Positions 33,780-45,424 of a DNA stretch of 45,424 nt are shown here, piece after piece. The stretch comes from Sphaerobacteraceae bacterium. Lineage in GTDB: Bacteria > Chloroflexota > Chloroflexia > Thermomicrobiales > UBA6265. How positions within the stretch are numbered: position 1 is the first letter of the stretch; every line of letters begins with the position of its first letter. The stretch covers positions 1 to 45,424 of the forward strand of contig JADDPH010000037.1 of assembly GCA_016781925.1 (NCBI GenBank), in the 5' to 3' direction. The notes below the pieces were generated by a model. The model ran no database searches and was not told the origin of the DNA. It saw only the letters and a list, made by a program, of their open reading frames with translations. A program made the position numbers and the translations under genes.

Positions 33780-34697
33780 GTGGACGAGGGGAACAACGAG
33801 GTTCGAATCGCTGTTGGCGCGGCGACGGATGCGGGTGGTCGGGATGGCAACGAGGATGCCGTGCTGATCGCCGAAATTCCGCCGGTCGCTCGTGGCGCAG
33901 AGATCGCGGACGCTGGGACGCTGATGGCCTTAGCCGACGGGATGGGCGGCCACCAACGGGGCGAGGTGGCCAGTAAGCTCGCCATCGAGACGGTCCAGGC
34001 GGCGCTGGTTTCCAATCCACACACGGACATGGCCCTCCTCCTCAAGCAGGCGTTCCGGGAGGCCAACAGAACCATCTTCCGGAATGGGCGTGAAGCGGGC
34101 GACGGCGCCATGATGGGCACGACGTTGGTTGTCGCTGCCACCCGCGGCAAGTACGTCACCATCGCCAACGTCGGTGATAGCCGCGCCTACCTGGTGCGGG
34201 CGAACCGCCTCACTCAGATCACGCAGGACCACTCGCTTGTCGCCGAACAGGTATCCCAGGGCACGCTCACCCAGCAGGAGGCCCGAGAGAGCCCTCACCG
34301 AAACATCGTCACCCACGCCCTGGGACAGCGGGAGAAGCTCGACCAGAAGATGCCCAACATCTTCGAGCTGACGCTGCTCCCGGAAGACCGTCTCCTGCTC
34401 TGCAGTGATGGATTCTACGATGTTGTCGAGGACGACGACTTCGTGTCCGTGCTGCTCCGGAACGATCCGGACTCGGCAGCCCGGCGGCTCGTTGAACTCG
34501 CCAATGAGCGGGGCACGACCGACAACGTCAGTGCCGTCGTTGCTGAGGTGACGCCCGTGCGGGTGCTGGAGCCAGTGCTCGCTGGCGCCGGTGCGGATCG
34601 AGGCGGCTTGGGGACGTACCTGGTGCCGGCGCTGGTGCTGCTCGGGGCCGTGGTCTTCATCGCGCTGGTCATTCTGGCACTGGCGCTCCTCGGATAG
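33780..34697 (+). CDS. Membrane-anchored PP2C-type Ser/Thr protein phosphatase
   Basis: 305 residues; GTG 33780. The PP2C catalytic domain (about 8-245) has all metal-site motifs: GRDGNEDAVLI, LADGMGGHQRGE, MGTTLVVA, VGDSRAYLVR, CSDGFYDVVEDDDF and GTTDNVSAVV. A linker follows, then one C-terminal membrane helix (about 282-304). This is close to the PstP/PrpC plan, although PstP carries a larger outside domain that is missing here. It would dephosphorylate Ser/Thr kinase targets at the membrane, perhaps including partners of the FhaA/FhaB proteins 4.7 kb away. Divergent from the lipoprotein operon; the amidohydrolase gene follows by 10 bases. Confidence 0.93.
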   Translation: MDEGNNEVRIAVGAATDAGGRDGNEDAVLIAEIPPVARGAEIADAGTLMALADGMGGHQRGEVASKLAIETVQAALVSNPHTDMALLLKQAFREANRTIFRNGREAGDGAMMGTTLVVAATRGKYVTIANVGDSRAYLVRANRLTQITQDHSLVAEQVSQGTLTQQEARESPHRNIVTHALGQREKLDQKMPNIFELTLLPEDRLLLCSDGFYDVVEDDDFVSVLLRNDPDSAARRLVELANERGTTDNVSAVVAEVTPVRVLEPVLAGAGADRGGLGTYLVPALVLLGAVVFIALVILALALLG

Positions 34698-34707
34698 GAT
34701 CGGTCTG

Positions 34708-35613
34708 GTGGGGTTCAGGGAGAGCCGGGACGGAGGCGCCATAACGGGTGTCGTTGATGCCCACACCCACATTTTCTCGCCGGAGGTGGTTCGGGGGCGG
34801 GATGCGTTTGTGGGGCGAGATCTCTGGTTCGAGCAACTCTATGCGGACCCAAGGGCACTGCTGGTGACAGGTGAAGACCTGGTTCGGAGCATGGATAAGG
34901 CCGGGATCGACCGCGCTGTGGTCTGTGGTTTCCCCTGGCACGATCCGGGCATCTGTCGAGAGCACAACGACTACCTAGCGGAGGCATGCGGTGCCAGTGG
35001 GGGGCGCCTTGTCTGGCTGGCAACGGTGTCACCCGGGGAGGGCGCGCCGGCGGGCGCAGAGGTCCAACGTGCCGTTTCACTCGGTGCGTCCGGGGTCGGC
35101 GAGTTGAACGCCGACGCGCAGCGGTTTGACCTCATGCGGCCCGCCAATGTTGGTCCGGTGGTGGACGCATGTGTGGCTTTGGACCTGCCGTTGATGCTGC
35201 ACGCCACCGAGCCAGTCGGGCACGTCTATCGGGGAAAGGGGACGGCCACGCCGGATCGCTTGCTGGCCTTTCTCGCCGCGTACCCCGATCTGCGGGTGGT
35301 GGCAGCGCACTGGGGTGGTGGGCTTCCCTTCTACGAGCTAATGCCGGAAGTGGCAGCAGTCGCAGCCCGAGTGACGTACGACTCCGCGGCCTCGACCTAT
35401 CTCTACCGCTTCCCGGTCTTCCGGACGGTGATCGACCTCGTTGGCGCGGAGCGGGTCATGTTCGGCAGTGATTTCCCGGTGCTCCGCCAGGACCGGTTTC
35501 TTCGCCGGGTCCTGGATCTGGGATTGTCGGAGGAGGATGCGGCGGCGTTGCTGAGCGGGACCGCCCACCGGGTGTATCGGATCCCGCCGTTCCCGGCCGG
35601 GGCCGCGGCGTGA
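34708..35613 (+). CDS. Amidohydrolase family (Amidohydro_2) metal-dependent hydrolase
   Basis: 301 residues from GTG 34708; the open frame upstream overlaps the phosphatase gene and lacks family sequence. TIM-barrel metal ligands: VDAHTHIFSPE near residue 15 (HxH), LHATEPVGH (His), VVAAHWGGGLPFY (His), and the Asp in MFGSDFPVLRQD. This is the Amidohydro_2 group that includes ACMSD and gamma-resorcylate decarboxylase, so it may be a hydrolase or a decarboxylase; the substrate is unknown. Ten bases after the PP2C stop, and its own TGA overlaps the ruvA GTG by four bases. Confidence 0.88.
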   Translation: MGFRESRDGGAITGVVDAHTHIFSPEVVRGRDAFVGRDLWFEQLYADPRALLVTGEDLVRSMDKAGIDRAVVCGFPWHDPGICREHNDYLAEACGASGGRLVWLATVSPGEGAPAGAEVQRAVSLGASGVGELNADAQRFDLMRPANVGPVVDACVALDLPLMLHATEPVGHVYRGKGTATPDRLLAFLAAYPDLRVVAAHWGGGLPFYELMPEVAAVAARVTYDSAASTYLYRFPVFRTVIDLVGAERVMFGSDFPVLRQDRFLRRVLDLGLSEEDAAALLSGTAHRVYRIPPFPAGAAA

Positions 35614-36197
35614 TCGCGGGACTCCGAGGGCGTTTGGAAGCGGCTACGGCGGATGCCGTGCTCGTGGATGTCGGCGGTGTGATCTACCGAGTTGGCACCA
35701 GCGCAACGACCATCGCGGACCTCGGCAAGGTGGGTGATGCGGTGCGACTGCTGACGCACCTGTTTGTGCGGGAGGATCAACTCACCCTGTACGGGTTCGC
35801 GACCTCGGAGGAACTGCGCCTGTTCGAGACGCTGATCAGCGTGACCGGGGTCGGGCCGCGTCTTGCCTGCGCCATTCTGTCGCACGTCCGGACCGACGCG
35901 CTCTACGATGCGGTGGCTCACGAGAACGCCGCCCTCCTGGCAACGGTGCCGGGTGTCGGCAAGAAGACCGCGGCGCGGCTGCTCTTGGAGCTGCGCGGGA
36001 AGCTGCCGGCAGGGGCACCGGGGGCCGGTCTAGTCACGGCTCCCTCAGCTGAGGAGAACGAGGTCGTCGAAGCGCTACGGGCGCTCGGCTACACGGTGGC
36101 GGAGGCGCACGGCGCCGTCATGCGCACCGGGCGGGAGCCGGGTCAATCCGTCGAGGAGCGGGTGCTGGCAGCTCTCCGTCAGCTTGCAGAGGGGTAA
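35610..36197 (+). CDS. ruvA: Holliday junction branch migration protein RuvA
   Basis: 195 residues, the family's usual length. GTG 35610 overlaps the stop of the amidohydrolase gene (GTGA). The N-terminal OB fold starts IAGLRGRLEAA. Two helix-hairpin-helix motifs are seen in ISVTGVGPRLACAILS and ATVPGVGKKTAARLLLEL. The C-terminal domain III that touches RuvB is at about 150-195 (EENEVVEALRALGYT). RuvA tetramers hold the four-way junction for RuvB. ruvB and ruvC are not beside it. From 36198 to 36414, where it converges with hisD, I see no gene and no clear terminator. Confidence 0.95.
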   Translation: MIAGLRGRLEAATADAVLVDVGGVIYRVGTSATTIADLGKVGDAVRLLTHLFVREDQLTLYGFATSEELRLFETLISVTGVGPRLACAILSHVRTDALYDAVAHENAALLATVPGVGKKTAARLLLELRGKLPAGAPGAGLVTAPSAEENEVVEALRALGYTVAEAHGAVMRTGREPGQSVEERVLAALRQLAEG

Positions 36198-36414
36198 GAC
36201 CGACTCTGGTTGGACGCAGTGGCCTTCGGCAGACGAAAGCCCTCACTCCTTTGCCCTCCGTCCTAACGCGAGGGATCGGGGGTTGCTATCACCGGGGAGA
36301 GGCGACTGGACCGCGTCATCAACCGGACGTGGTAAGAGCCGCAGCAGGTTCGCTCCGGTCCTCCCGCCCTGCATGCGTGCCGCTCGCCGAGTTCTCGCCA
36401 GTCTGTCCCAGCGG

Positions 36415-37779
36415 TCAGTCGTTGGATCGATGGAGGCGGCGGTCCATAGCGGCCGCATGAGCGGTGAGGCCTTCAGCGCGGGCGATCGCAGCAGCGGCCG
36501 GACCGACGCGGCGGAGACCGGCGCGATTCGCGGCGGCGAGGCTGATGACCTTGGTGAAGTCCTGGACATGGATGGGGGAGAAGAAGCGAGCCGTGCCGCC
36601 AGTGGGCATGACGTGGCTCGGGCCGGCGGTGTAGTCGCCGAGGACCTCAGGGCTGTCCTCGCCGACAAAGATGCCGCCCGCGTGGCGGACCAGCGGCACT
36701 GCCCGCCACGGATCCCGGAGCAGCAGGCAGAGGTGCTCCGGGGCGTAGGCGTTGGCGAGGTCGAGGGCGGTTTCGACGTCGGGTACGACGGCGATGAGGC
36801 CGTTGGTGGCCAGGGCCTGGGCGGCGATCTCCCGGCGGTCGAGAGATGGGAGTTGCTCGGCGAGAGCGGCGGCGACGGCGTCGGCGAGATCGGTGCTTGT
36901 GGTCAGCAAGGTGGCGCTGGCCATCGGGTCGTGCTCGGCCTGGGCCAGCATGTCGGCGGCGGCGATGGTGGGGTTGGCGCTCTCGTCGGCGACGAGGAGC
37001 GTCTCCGTGGGGCCGGGAAGCTGGTCGATGGCGACCGTGCCGTAGACCCGTTGCTTCGCGAGGACGACAAAGATGTTGCCCGGGCCGTAGATCTTGTCCA
37101 CGTGCGGCACGGCGTCCGTGCCGTAGGCCATGGCCGCGATCGCCTGAGCCCCGCCCACCGCGAAGACGCGGTCGACGCCGGCGATCCTGGCGGCGGCGAG
37201 GACCGTGGTCGAGACGCGCCCGTCGGGACCCGGCGGCGCGCAGACGATCACCTCGGCCACGCCCGCGACTCTCGCCGGCACGGCGGTCATGAGTAGGGAA
37301 GAGGGGTAGGCGGCGGTGCCGCCCGGGGTGTAGATGCCGATCCGCTCCAGCGGTCGCACGATCTGACCGAGGGCGCCGTCCGGCGAGTAGTCCACCCAGG
37401 AGGTCCGGAGCTGTTTGCGGTGGAAGGCGGCGATCTGGTCCGCGGCCAGGGAAAGGGCGTCGCGCAGCGCGGGGTCGAGCGCGGCGAGGGCCTCGTCCCA
37501 GGTTGACGGCGGGACTTTGAGCGGATCGGGGACACGGCCGTCGAACGCTTCGGTGTAGCGGAGGAGGGCCTCGTCCCCCTCCCGCCGAACCTCTCCCAGG
37601 ATGCGGTCCACCACCTGGTCGGCGGTCAGGTCTTCGCCGAAGACCCTGCGGATTCCCTCCCGCATCCGGGGGGAGAGGCGGGGTTCCTCGAAGCCGCGGC
37701 GACGCGACAGGGCTGAACGGGCCTCGTCTACATCAGAGGTGCGGCGGATCAATGGCGTGGTCGCGGTAGGGGGCGTCAT
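36415..37779 (-). CDS. hisD: Histidinol dehydrogenase
   Basis: 454 residues. It oxidises L-histidinol to L-histidine in two NAD-dependent steps, the last reactions of histidine synthesis. Signatures: GIYTPGGTAAYPSS, GGAQAIAAMAYGT, KIYGPGNIFV, GPTETLLVADESANP, the zinc-site AQAEHDP, NAYAPEHLCL with the catalytic Glu-His, and GPSHVMPTGGTARF with the zinc His. All conserved. It stands alone with no other his gene near; the 150-base gap to pheT shows no gene. A 370-codon open frame on the opposite strand within it is a shadow. Confidence 0.96.
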   Translation of the reverse strand: MTPPTATTPLIRRTSDVDEARSALSRRRGFEEPRLSPRMREGIRRVFGEDLTADQVVDRILGEVRREGDEALLRYTEAFDGRVPDPLKVPPSTWDEALAALDPALRDALSLAADQIAAFHRKQLRTSWVDYSPDGALGQIVRPLERIGIYTPGGTAAYPSSLLMTAVPARVAGVAEVIVCAPPGPDGRVSTTVLAAARIAGVDRVFAVGGAQAIAAMAYGTDAVPHVDKIYGPGNIFVVLAKQRVYGTVAIDQLPGPTETLLVADESANPTIAAADMLAQAEHDPMASATLLTTSTDLADAVAAALAEQLPSLDRREIAAQALATNGLIAVVPDVETALDLANAYAPEHLCLLLRDPWRAVPLVRHAGGIFVGEDSPEVLGDYTAGPSHVMPTGGTARFFSPIHVQDFTKVISLAAANRAGLRRVGPAAAAIARAEGLTAHAAAMDRRLHRSND

Positions 37780-37929
37780 TCTTGGACCTCATGAGCGATG
37801 GGGTGCCGGATGGGACGACGGTCAGGGCCCTGGCGAGCTTGGTCCCCGGACGGGGGCGCCCAGTGCGCCGCCAGGCACCCCTCCGACGACGACGGGTGCT
37901 CCAGGAGCGTCGATTGCCAGTCGTCCCTG

Positions 37930-40377
<2,448 letters not shown>

Positions 40378-40424
40378 GGATCGTGGTCCTTTCGTCGGTC
40401 AGGGTCGGGGAGGTCGCGGAGCGG

Positions 40425-41486
40425 CTAGACGGCGAAGCGGGCGAACTGGCGGAGGAAGCGGAGGTCATTGCCGGCGAAGGCGCGCACGTCGCCGACGCCC
40501 TCCTTCATCATCACCATCCGCTCGACGCCGAGGCCGAACGCGAAGCCGGTGTAGCGCTTGGGGTCGTAACCGACGCCCTGGAGCACTTTTGGATGAACCA
40601 TGCCGGCGCCGCCCATCTCCAGCCAGCCGGAGTGCTTGCAGACGCGGCAGCCCTGCCCGTTGCAGATCGCGCAGTCGACGGCAAAGTCGACGCCGGGCTC
40701 GACGAAGGGGAAGAAATCACACCGAAATCGGATGCGGCGCTCCGGCCCGAAAAGCTGACGGGCGAGCTCCCGGAGGACGCCCTTGAGGTCGGCCATGGTG
40801 ATGTTCGTGTCGACGGCGAGGCCTTCCAACTGGTGGAACATCCACTCGTGGGAGGCGTCCTGCGCCTCGTAGCGGTAGACGCGGCCGGGCACGACGACCC
40901 GCACAGGTGGCTCGGTCTGCTCCATCGTGCGGGCCTGCATCGGCGAGGTGTGCGTGCGAAGGACGATCTCTTCGCGGTCCGACTCGACGATGATGGTGTC
41001 CCAGACATCACGGGCCGGGTGGTCGCTCGGGATGTTGAGCAAGTCGAAGTTGTAGCGGCCCGTCTCGACCTCGGGGCCGAAGACGGTTTGGAAGCCCATC
41101 AGGGCGAAGATGTCACTCAGTTCCTCGATCATCCGCGAGACCGGGTGGACCACGCCGAGCGCCGGCTCGCGGCCGGGGAGCGTGATGTCGATGGCATCCT
41201 CGGCCAGCCGGCGCTCGAGATCGGCGGCGGCGAGATGTTGGGAGCGAGTCTCGTAGGCGGCCGTGAGTTCCTGCTTGAGCGCGTTGGCGGCGCGGCCGGC
41301 GGCAGGACGGTCATCGGCTGGAAGGGAGCCGAGGCGGCGAAGGAAGGCGGTCAACTCCCCCTTGGCGCCCAGGTACGTCCGCTCCCAGGCGTCGGCTTCG
41401 GTGGGGTTGGTCACGTTCTCCAGGGCGGCAAGGGCCCCACCCCGGATCTCGTCGAGGTTCGCGTCGGTAGTGGGCACGGCGGTCAT
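40425..41486 (-). CDS. pheS: Phenylalanyl-tRNA synthetase alpha subunit
   Basis: 353 residues from ATG 41486, with GAGGA just upstream; the longer open frame runs through the T-box. The N-terminal coiled coil is at about 10-90 (LGAKGELTAFLRRLGSL). The class II catalytic core follows: motif 1 near HPVSRMIEELSDIFALMGF, motif 2 in TSPMQARTM to VVVPGRVYRYEAQDASHEWMF (two separate segments), motif 3 in FGLGVERMVMMK. VFGPEVETGRYNFDLL lies between. It charges tRNA-Phe together with PheT. First gene of the operon. Confidence 0.97.
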   Translation of the reverse strand: MTAVPTTDANLDEIRGGALAALENVTNPTEADAWERTYLGAKGELTAFLRRLGSLPADDRPAAGRAANALKQELTAAYETRSQHLAAADLERRLAEDAIDITLPGREPALGVVHPVSRMIEELSDIFALMGFQTVFGPEVETGRYNFDLLNIPSDHPARDVWDTIIVESDREEIVLRTHTSPMQARTMEQTEPPVRVVVPGRVYRYEAQDASHEWMFHQLEGLAVDTNITMADLKGVLRELARQLFGPERRIRFRCDFFPFVEPGVDFAVDCAICNGQGCRVCKHSGWLEMGGAGMVHPKVLQGVGYDPKRYTGFAFGLGVERMVMMKEGVGDVRAFAGNDLRFLRQFARFAV

Positions 41487-41520
41487 CCCGTCCTCACTCG
41501 CAGTGCGCTCTGGCACCGTG

Positions 41521-41555
41521 GGCAACAAAAAACCCCTCGCCAGGGACGAGGGGTC
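41521..41555 (-). terminator. T-box terminator of pheST
   Basis: On the minus strand ACCCCTCG pairs with CGAGGGGT around a seven-base loop, followed directly by a run of six T. It competes with the antiterminator that uses the T-box sequence at 41560-41573. Confidence 0.9.
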
Positions 41556-41820
41556 GCCACGCGGTACCACCCTGGTTCGCCGGCGAACCGGCGCGCTCTT
41601 CGGCCGTGCCCGACGCGATGGTCGGTCACAGCCCGCCCGGTAATGGTGGGCCACCAGGGACGACTACCGGCGCGAAGCGCGTTCACCGTCCGGCTCGGGA
41701 GGGAACTTCCCCGTCGCGCGACCGCGGCGGCTTCCAGTCCCTGGCGCGCCTTCCCTGGCCGGCGCGACGACGGGTACTCGGCTCCGTCATCGCCGTTCGC
41801 GTTCTTAGGATGTGACGAGG
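41521..41820 (-). promoter_or_regulatory. T-box riboswitch (Phe) upstream of pheST
   Basis: The minus strand carries the T-box sequence AGGGTGGTACCGCG at 41573-41560, followed by an intrinsic terminator. Upstream lies a structured leader of about 240 bases with an AGTA element (near 41779-41776) typical of Stem I. A UUC (Phe) codon at 41705-41703 in a purine-flanked region is a candidate specifier. Uncharged tRNA-Phe would stabilise the antiterminator and switch on pheS-pheT; charged tRNA permits termination. The specifier position is inferred, the T-box and terminator are direct observation. Confidence 0.92.
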
Positions 41821-41829
41821 AGTATAGCA
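41821..41829 (-). promoter_or_regulatory. Extended -10 element of the pheS T-box leader
   Basis: TGCTATACT on the minus strand (hexamer 41826-41821), identical to the box before the DUF4126 gene. It places the RNA start near 41814. Back to back with a TATACT (41850-41855) on the plus strand that could serve eno. Confidence 0.6.
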
Positions 41830-41864
41830 AACGGCGGGAAGCGGCTGGCTATACTCGGCGGTAG

Positions 41865-43235
<1,371 letters not shown>

Positions 43236-43257
43236 CCGAGGGCGCCGACACGGCCGG

Positions 43258-44838
43258 TCAACGGATGAGCGACGCCTCGGTCATGTCGGCCGGGATCGGG
43301 ACGCCGAGGAGGTGGAGGAGCGTCGGCGCCACGGCGGCGAGGACGCCCTCCTGACGGAGGGCCACGTTGCGGACCGGGTGGCCGTCCGGGGCGACAAGGA
43401 CGACGGGCACGGGGTTGGTGGTGTGGGCGGTCATCGGCCGTCCGGTGGCACGGTCGATCATCTCCTCGGCGTTGCCGTGGTCGGCGGTGACGAGGGCGAC
43501 GCCGCCGGCGGCGAGCGTGGCGTCGACGACCCGGGCGAGGCAGGCGTCCACCGTCTCGATCGCGCGGACGGCGGCCGGCAGGACGCCCGTGTGGCCGACC
43601 ATGTCGCCGTTGGCGAAGTTGACGATCGTGAAGGCGAAGCGGTGGGACCGGATGGCGGCGACCACCGCGTCGGTGACGCCGGCGGCGCTCATCTCCGGCT
43701 GGAGGTCGTAGGTGGCGACCTTGGGCGAAGGAATCAGCGCGCGCTCTTCCCCGGGGAACGGATCCTCGCGGCCGCCGTTGAAGAAGAAGGTGACGTGCGG
43801 GTACTTCTCCGTTTCCGCCGCGTGGAACTGGGCTAGGCCGGCCTCGCTGACGGCGCGGGCGACGGGGTGGAGGACATCCTGCGGCTGGAAGGCGACGTGA
43901 ACCGGGAGACTCTCCTCGTAGCGCGTCATGGTGGCCGCGAAGAGATTCTCCGGGAGGGGAGGGCGGGGAAACGCGGCGAAGGCCGGGACCGCGAGCGTCT
44001 CGATCAGCTGGCGACCGCGGTCGGAGCGAAAGTTGAAGCTGACGATGGCGTCGCCCGCCCCGATGGTGGCCAGGGGAGCGCCGTCTTGCTCGATCACGGT
44101 GGGGAGGACGAACTCGTCGGTGATGCCGGCGGCGTAAGACGCCCGTACCGCTTCTGACGCGGAGGCGGCTCGCGGACCGAGGCCCCGGGCGATGGCGTCA
44201 TAAGCCTTCTCGGTGCGCTCCCAGCGGTGGTCGCGGTCCATCGCGTAGTAGCGGCCGCTGACGGTGGCAATGGCACCACCGCCGGCCGCGAAGCGGCGTT
44301 CAAGGGCTTCGACGTGGCCGAGGCCGCTGTCCGGCGCGGTGTCGCGGCCGTCGGTGAAGGCGTGGAGGTAGACCCGGCGGATGTCTCGCGCCGCGGCGAG
44401 GTCGAGCAGGGCGTGGAGGTGGCGGACGTGGCTGTGCACCCCGCCATCCGAGAGCAGGCCGAGCAGATGGAGCTTGCCGGCCGAGCGCTCGACGTGGGCG
44501 AAGGCGGCCAGGAAGGTGGGGTTGGTGGCGAAGCTGCCGTCGGCGATCGCGCGGTCGATGCGGGTGATCCACTGGTAGACGACGAAGCCAGCGCCCAGGT
44601 TGAGGTGGCCCACCTCGGAGTTGCCCATCTGCCCAGCGGGAAGGCCGACCGCCTCACCGGAGGTCCGGAGGGTGGCATGCGGGTAGGTGGCCAGGAGGTG
44701 GTCCATGGTCGGCGTGGCGGCGGCAAGGACCGCGTTGCCCGGTTCCTCGCGACCGATGCCCCAGCCATCGAGGACGACGAGGACGACGGGATTCCGGGAG
44801 TTGGACAGGGTGGGTTTGGCGTCGTGAGCGTTCGGCAT
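43258..44838 (-). CDS. gpmI: 2,3-bisphosphoglycerate-independent phosphoglycerate mutase
   Basis: 526 residues. Interconverts 3- and 2-phosphoglycerate through a phosphoserine and two Mn ions. Motifs: LVVLDGWGIGR at about 19-29 (metal Asp), the catalytic Ser in GQMGNSEVGHLNLGAG, SDGGVHSH with its metal His, HAFTDGRDT, FNFRSDRGRQ, and VTADHGNAEEM with metal Asp and His near residue 455. Full length. Convergent with eno, which uses its product. The region to the tRNA cluster (44839-44950) holds the tRNA promoter on the opposite strand. Confidence 0.96.
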   Translation of the reverse strand: MPNAHDAKPTLSNSRNPVVLVVLDGWGIGREEPGNAVLAAATPTMDHLLATYPHATLRTSGEAVGLPAGQMGNSEVGHLNLGAGFVVYQWITRIDRAIADGSFATNPTFLAAFAHVERSAGKLHLLGLLSDGGVHSHVRHLHALLDLAAARDIRRVYLHAFTDGRDTAPDSGLGHVEALERRFAAGGGAIATVSGRYYAMDRDHRWERTEKAYDAIARGLGPRAASASEAVRASYAAGITDEFVLPTVIEQDGAPLATIGAGDAIVSFNFRSDRGRQLIETLAVPAFAAFPRPPLPENLFAATMTRYEESLPVHVAFQPQDVLHPVARAVSEAGLAQFHAAETEKYPHVTFFFNGGREDPFPGEERALIPSPKVATYDLQPEMSAAGVTDAVVAAIRSHRFAFTIVNFANGDMVGHTGVLPAAVRAIETVDACLARVVDATLAAGGVALVTADHGNAEEMIDRATGRPMTAHTTNPVPVVLVAPDGHPVRNVALRQEGVLAAVAPTLLHLLGVPIPADMTEASLIR

Positions 44839-44895
44839 GCGTTCCCCTCATCGGTGCCGTCGAGACCCAGTCTGGACAACGCCGCCGCACGATTC

Positions 44896-44924
44896 TTGAC
44901 ACCATTTTGAGCCGTTCCTATACT
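44896..44924 (+). promoter_or_regulatory. Promoter of the tRNA-tuf unit
   Basis: TTGACA (44896-44901), 17-base spacer, TATACT (44919-44924), 26 bases before the first tRNA. A strong housekeeping promoter. Confidence 0.85.
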
Positions 44925-44950
44925 ACCGGATGGCGCGAGGCTACCCACCT

Positions 44951-45023
44951 GCCGACGTAGCTCAATTGGCAGAGCAGCTGTTTTGTAAACAGCAGGTTGC
45001 GGGTTCGAGTCCCATCGTCGGCT
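44951..45023 (+). tRNA. tRNA-Thr (UGU)
   Basis: 73 bases, CCA not encoded. Acceptor GCCGACG pairs with CGTCGGC; anticodon stem GCTGT/ACAGC encloses TTTGTAA with anticodon TGT; T loop TTCGAGT. Confidence 0.95.
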
Positions 45024-45071
45024 CCGGTAAAAGGGAATGGGCAGGCGGAAGGCGCTCGGGACGAGCGGCAC

Positions 45072-45152
45072 GGGCAGGTGCCAGAGCGGTTAAATGGGCC
45101 TGGCTGTAAACCAGGTGCGAAAGCTACGGCGGTTCGAATCCGTCCCTGCCCA
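45072..45152 (+). tRNA. tRNA-Tyr (GUA)
   Basis: 81 bases, class II with a long variable arm, CCA not encoded. Acceptor GGGCAGG pairs with CCTGCCC; anticodon stem CCTGG/CCAGG encloses CTGTAAA with anticodon GTA; T loop TTCGAAT. Confidence 0.95.
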
Positions 45153-45195
45153 CCGAACAGGCGAAAGGCGAGCCGCGGAGTCGGCGGAGAATCGG

Positions 45196-45271
<76 letters not shown>

Positions 45272-45289
45272 GCTTGTTCGACGGTCCGG

Positions 45290-45333
45290 GAGGCTCCGCC
45301 AGGGAGCCTCTCTGCGTGAAGGCGGCGTTTTTT
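45290..45333 (+). other. Hairpin and T-run between tRNA-Thr and tuf
   Basis: GAGGCTCC (45290-45297) pairs perfectly with GGAGCCTC (45303-45310) around GCCAG. A six-T run follows only 17 bases later, so it is not a standard terminator; it could be an RNA-processing signal or a partial terminator before tuf. Confidence 0.45.
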
Positions 45334-45373
45334 ACGTCCGGGCAGTGACCCGGCACCACGAGGAGTAGCACCG

Positions 45374-45424
45374 GTGGCGAAGCAGAAGTTTGAGCGGACG
45401 AAGCCGCACCTGAACGTGGGGACG
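45374..45424 (+). CDS. tuf: Elongation factor Tu, 5' end only
   Basis: The first 17 codons are present before the window ends. The translation (V)AKQKFERTKPHLNVGT is the characteristic N-terminus of bacterial EF-Tu, just before the P-loop GHVDHGKT expected outside the window. GTG start at 45374 with AGGAG eight bases upstream. EF-Tu carries aminoacyl-tRNA to the ribosome. It is preceded by three tRNA genes, as in the tufB operon of proteobacteria, so it is probably cotranscribed with them. Confidence 0.95.
   Translation, partial: MAKQKFERTKPHLNVGT

Noticed and set aside
36184-37296. Long plus-strand open frame of 370 codons
   Set aside because: Antisense to the fully motif-supported hisD; composition is Gly/Asp/Val-rich shadow sequence.
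45290-45310. Rho-independent terminator between tRNA-Thr and tuf
   Set aside because: The stem is perfect but the T-run begins 17 bases later, so it is recorded only as a hairpin.

Overview
The window is a GC-rich, gene-dense bacterial chromosome segment, mostly housekeeping. The combination of HspR, a LexA box of the Gram-positive type, a T-box leader before pheS, Fha-type FHA proteins, a VanW protein and an LprG-like lipoprotein with a large MFS carrier suggests a Chloroflexota bacterium, possibly Thermomicrobia-like. That assignment is inference from gene content; no 16S gene is present.

Left part (1-17.4 kb). The first 830 bases hold no intact gene, only a probable transposase relic. On the minus strand follow a PspA cluster (PspA, an unrecognised 338-aa protein, a membrane zinc-ribbon protein), then a GT4 glycosyltransferase and fabZ, divergent from gpsA. 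purA, hspR, dnaJ, a DUF4126 membrane protein and lexA are also on the minus strand. dnaJ-hspR has a HAIR operator inside its promoter, and lexA has an SOS box between ideal -35 and -10 hexamers. mutS2 (plus) converges on mfd (minus).

Middle (17.4-30.2 kb). comEA is followed by a comEC broken by one in-frame TGA, then tRNA-Glu and a decayed cupin gene. Next come a small unknown gene, a sugar-nucleotidyltransferase coupled to prmA, a DUF512 PDZ/Fe-S protein and a DUF167 gene. A minus-strand operon fhaA-fhaB-vanW-GT2 points to a phosphothreonine-controlled cell-envelope function; an unrecognised membrane protein lies upstream.

Right part (30.2-45.4 kb). rpe; a lipoprotein-MFS pair with the same order as mycobacterial lprG-Rv1410c; a membrane-anchored PP2C phosphatase; an amidohydrolase coupled to ruvA; hisD; pheS-pheT under a T-box riboswitch; eno and gpmI converging (two consecutive glycolytic steps); and a tRNA cluster Thr(UGU)-Tyr(GUA)-Thr(GGU) leading into tuf, which runs off the window.

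Across the window a recurring extended -10 box, TGCTANNNT, lies in the correct orientation upstream of at least eight transcription units. Predicted starts at two of them (33611 and 10038) overlap this box and are probably wrong.
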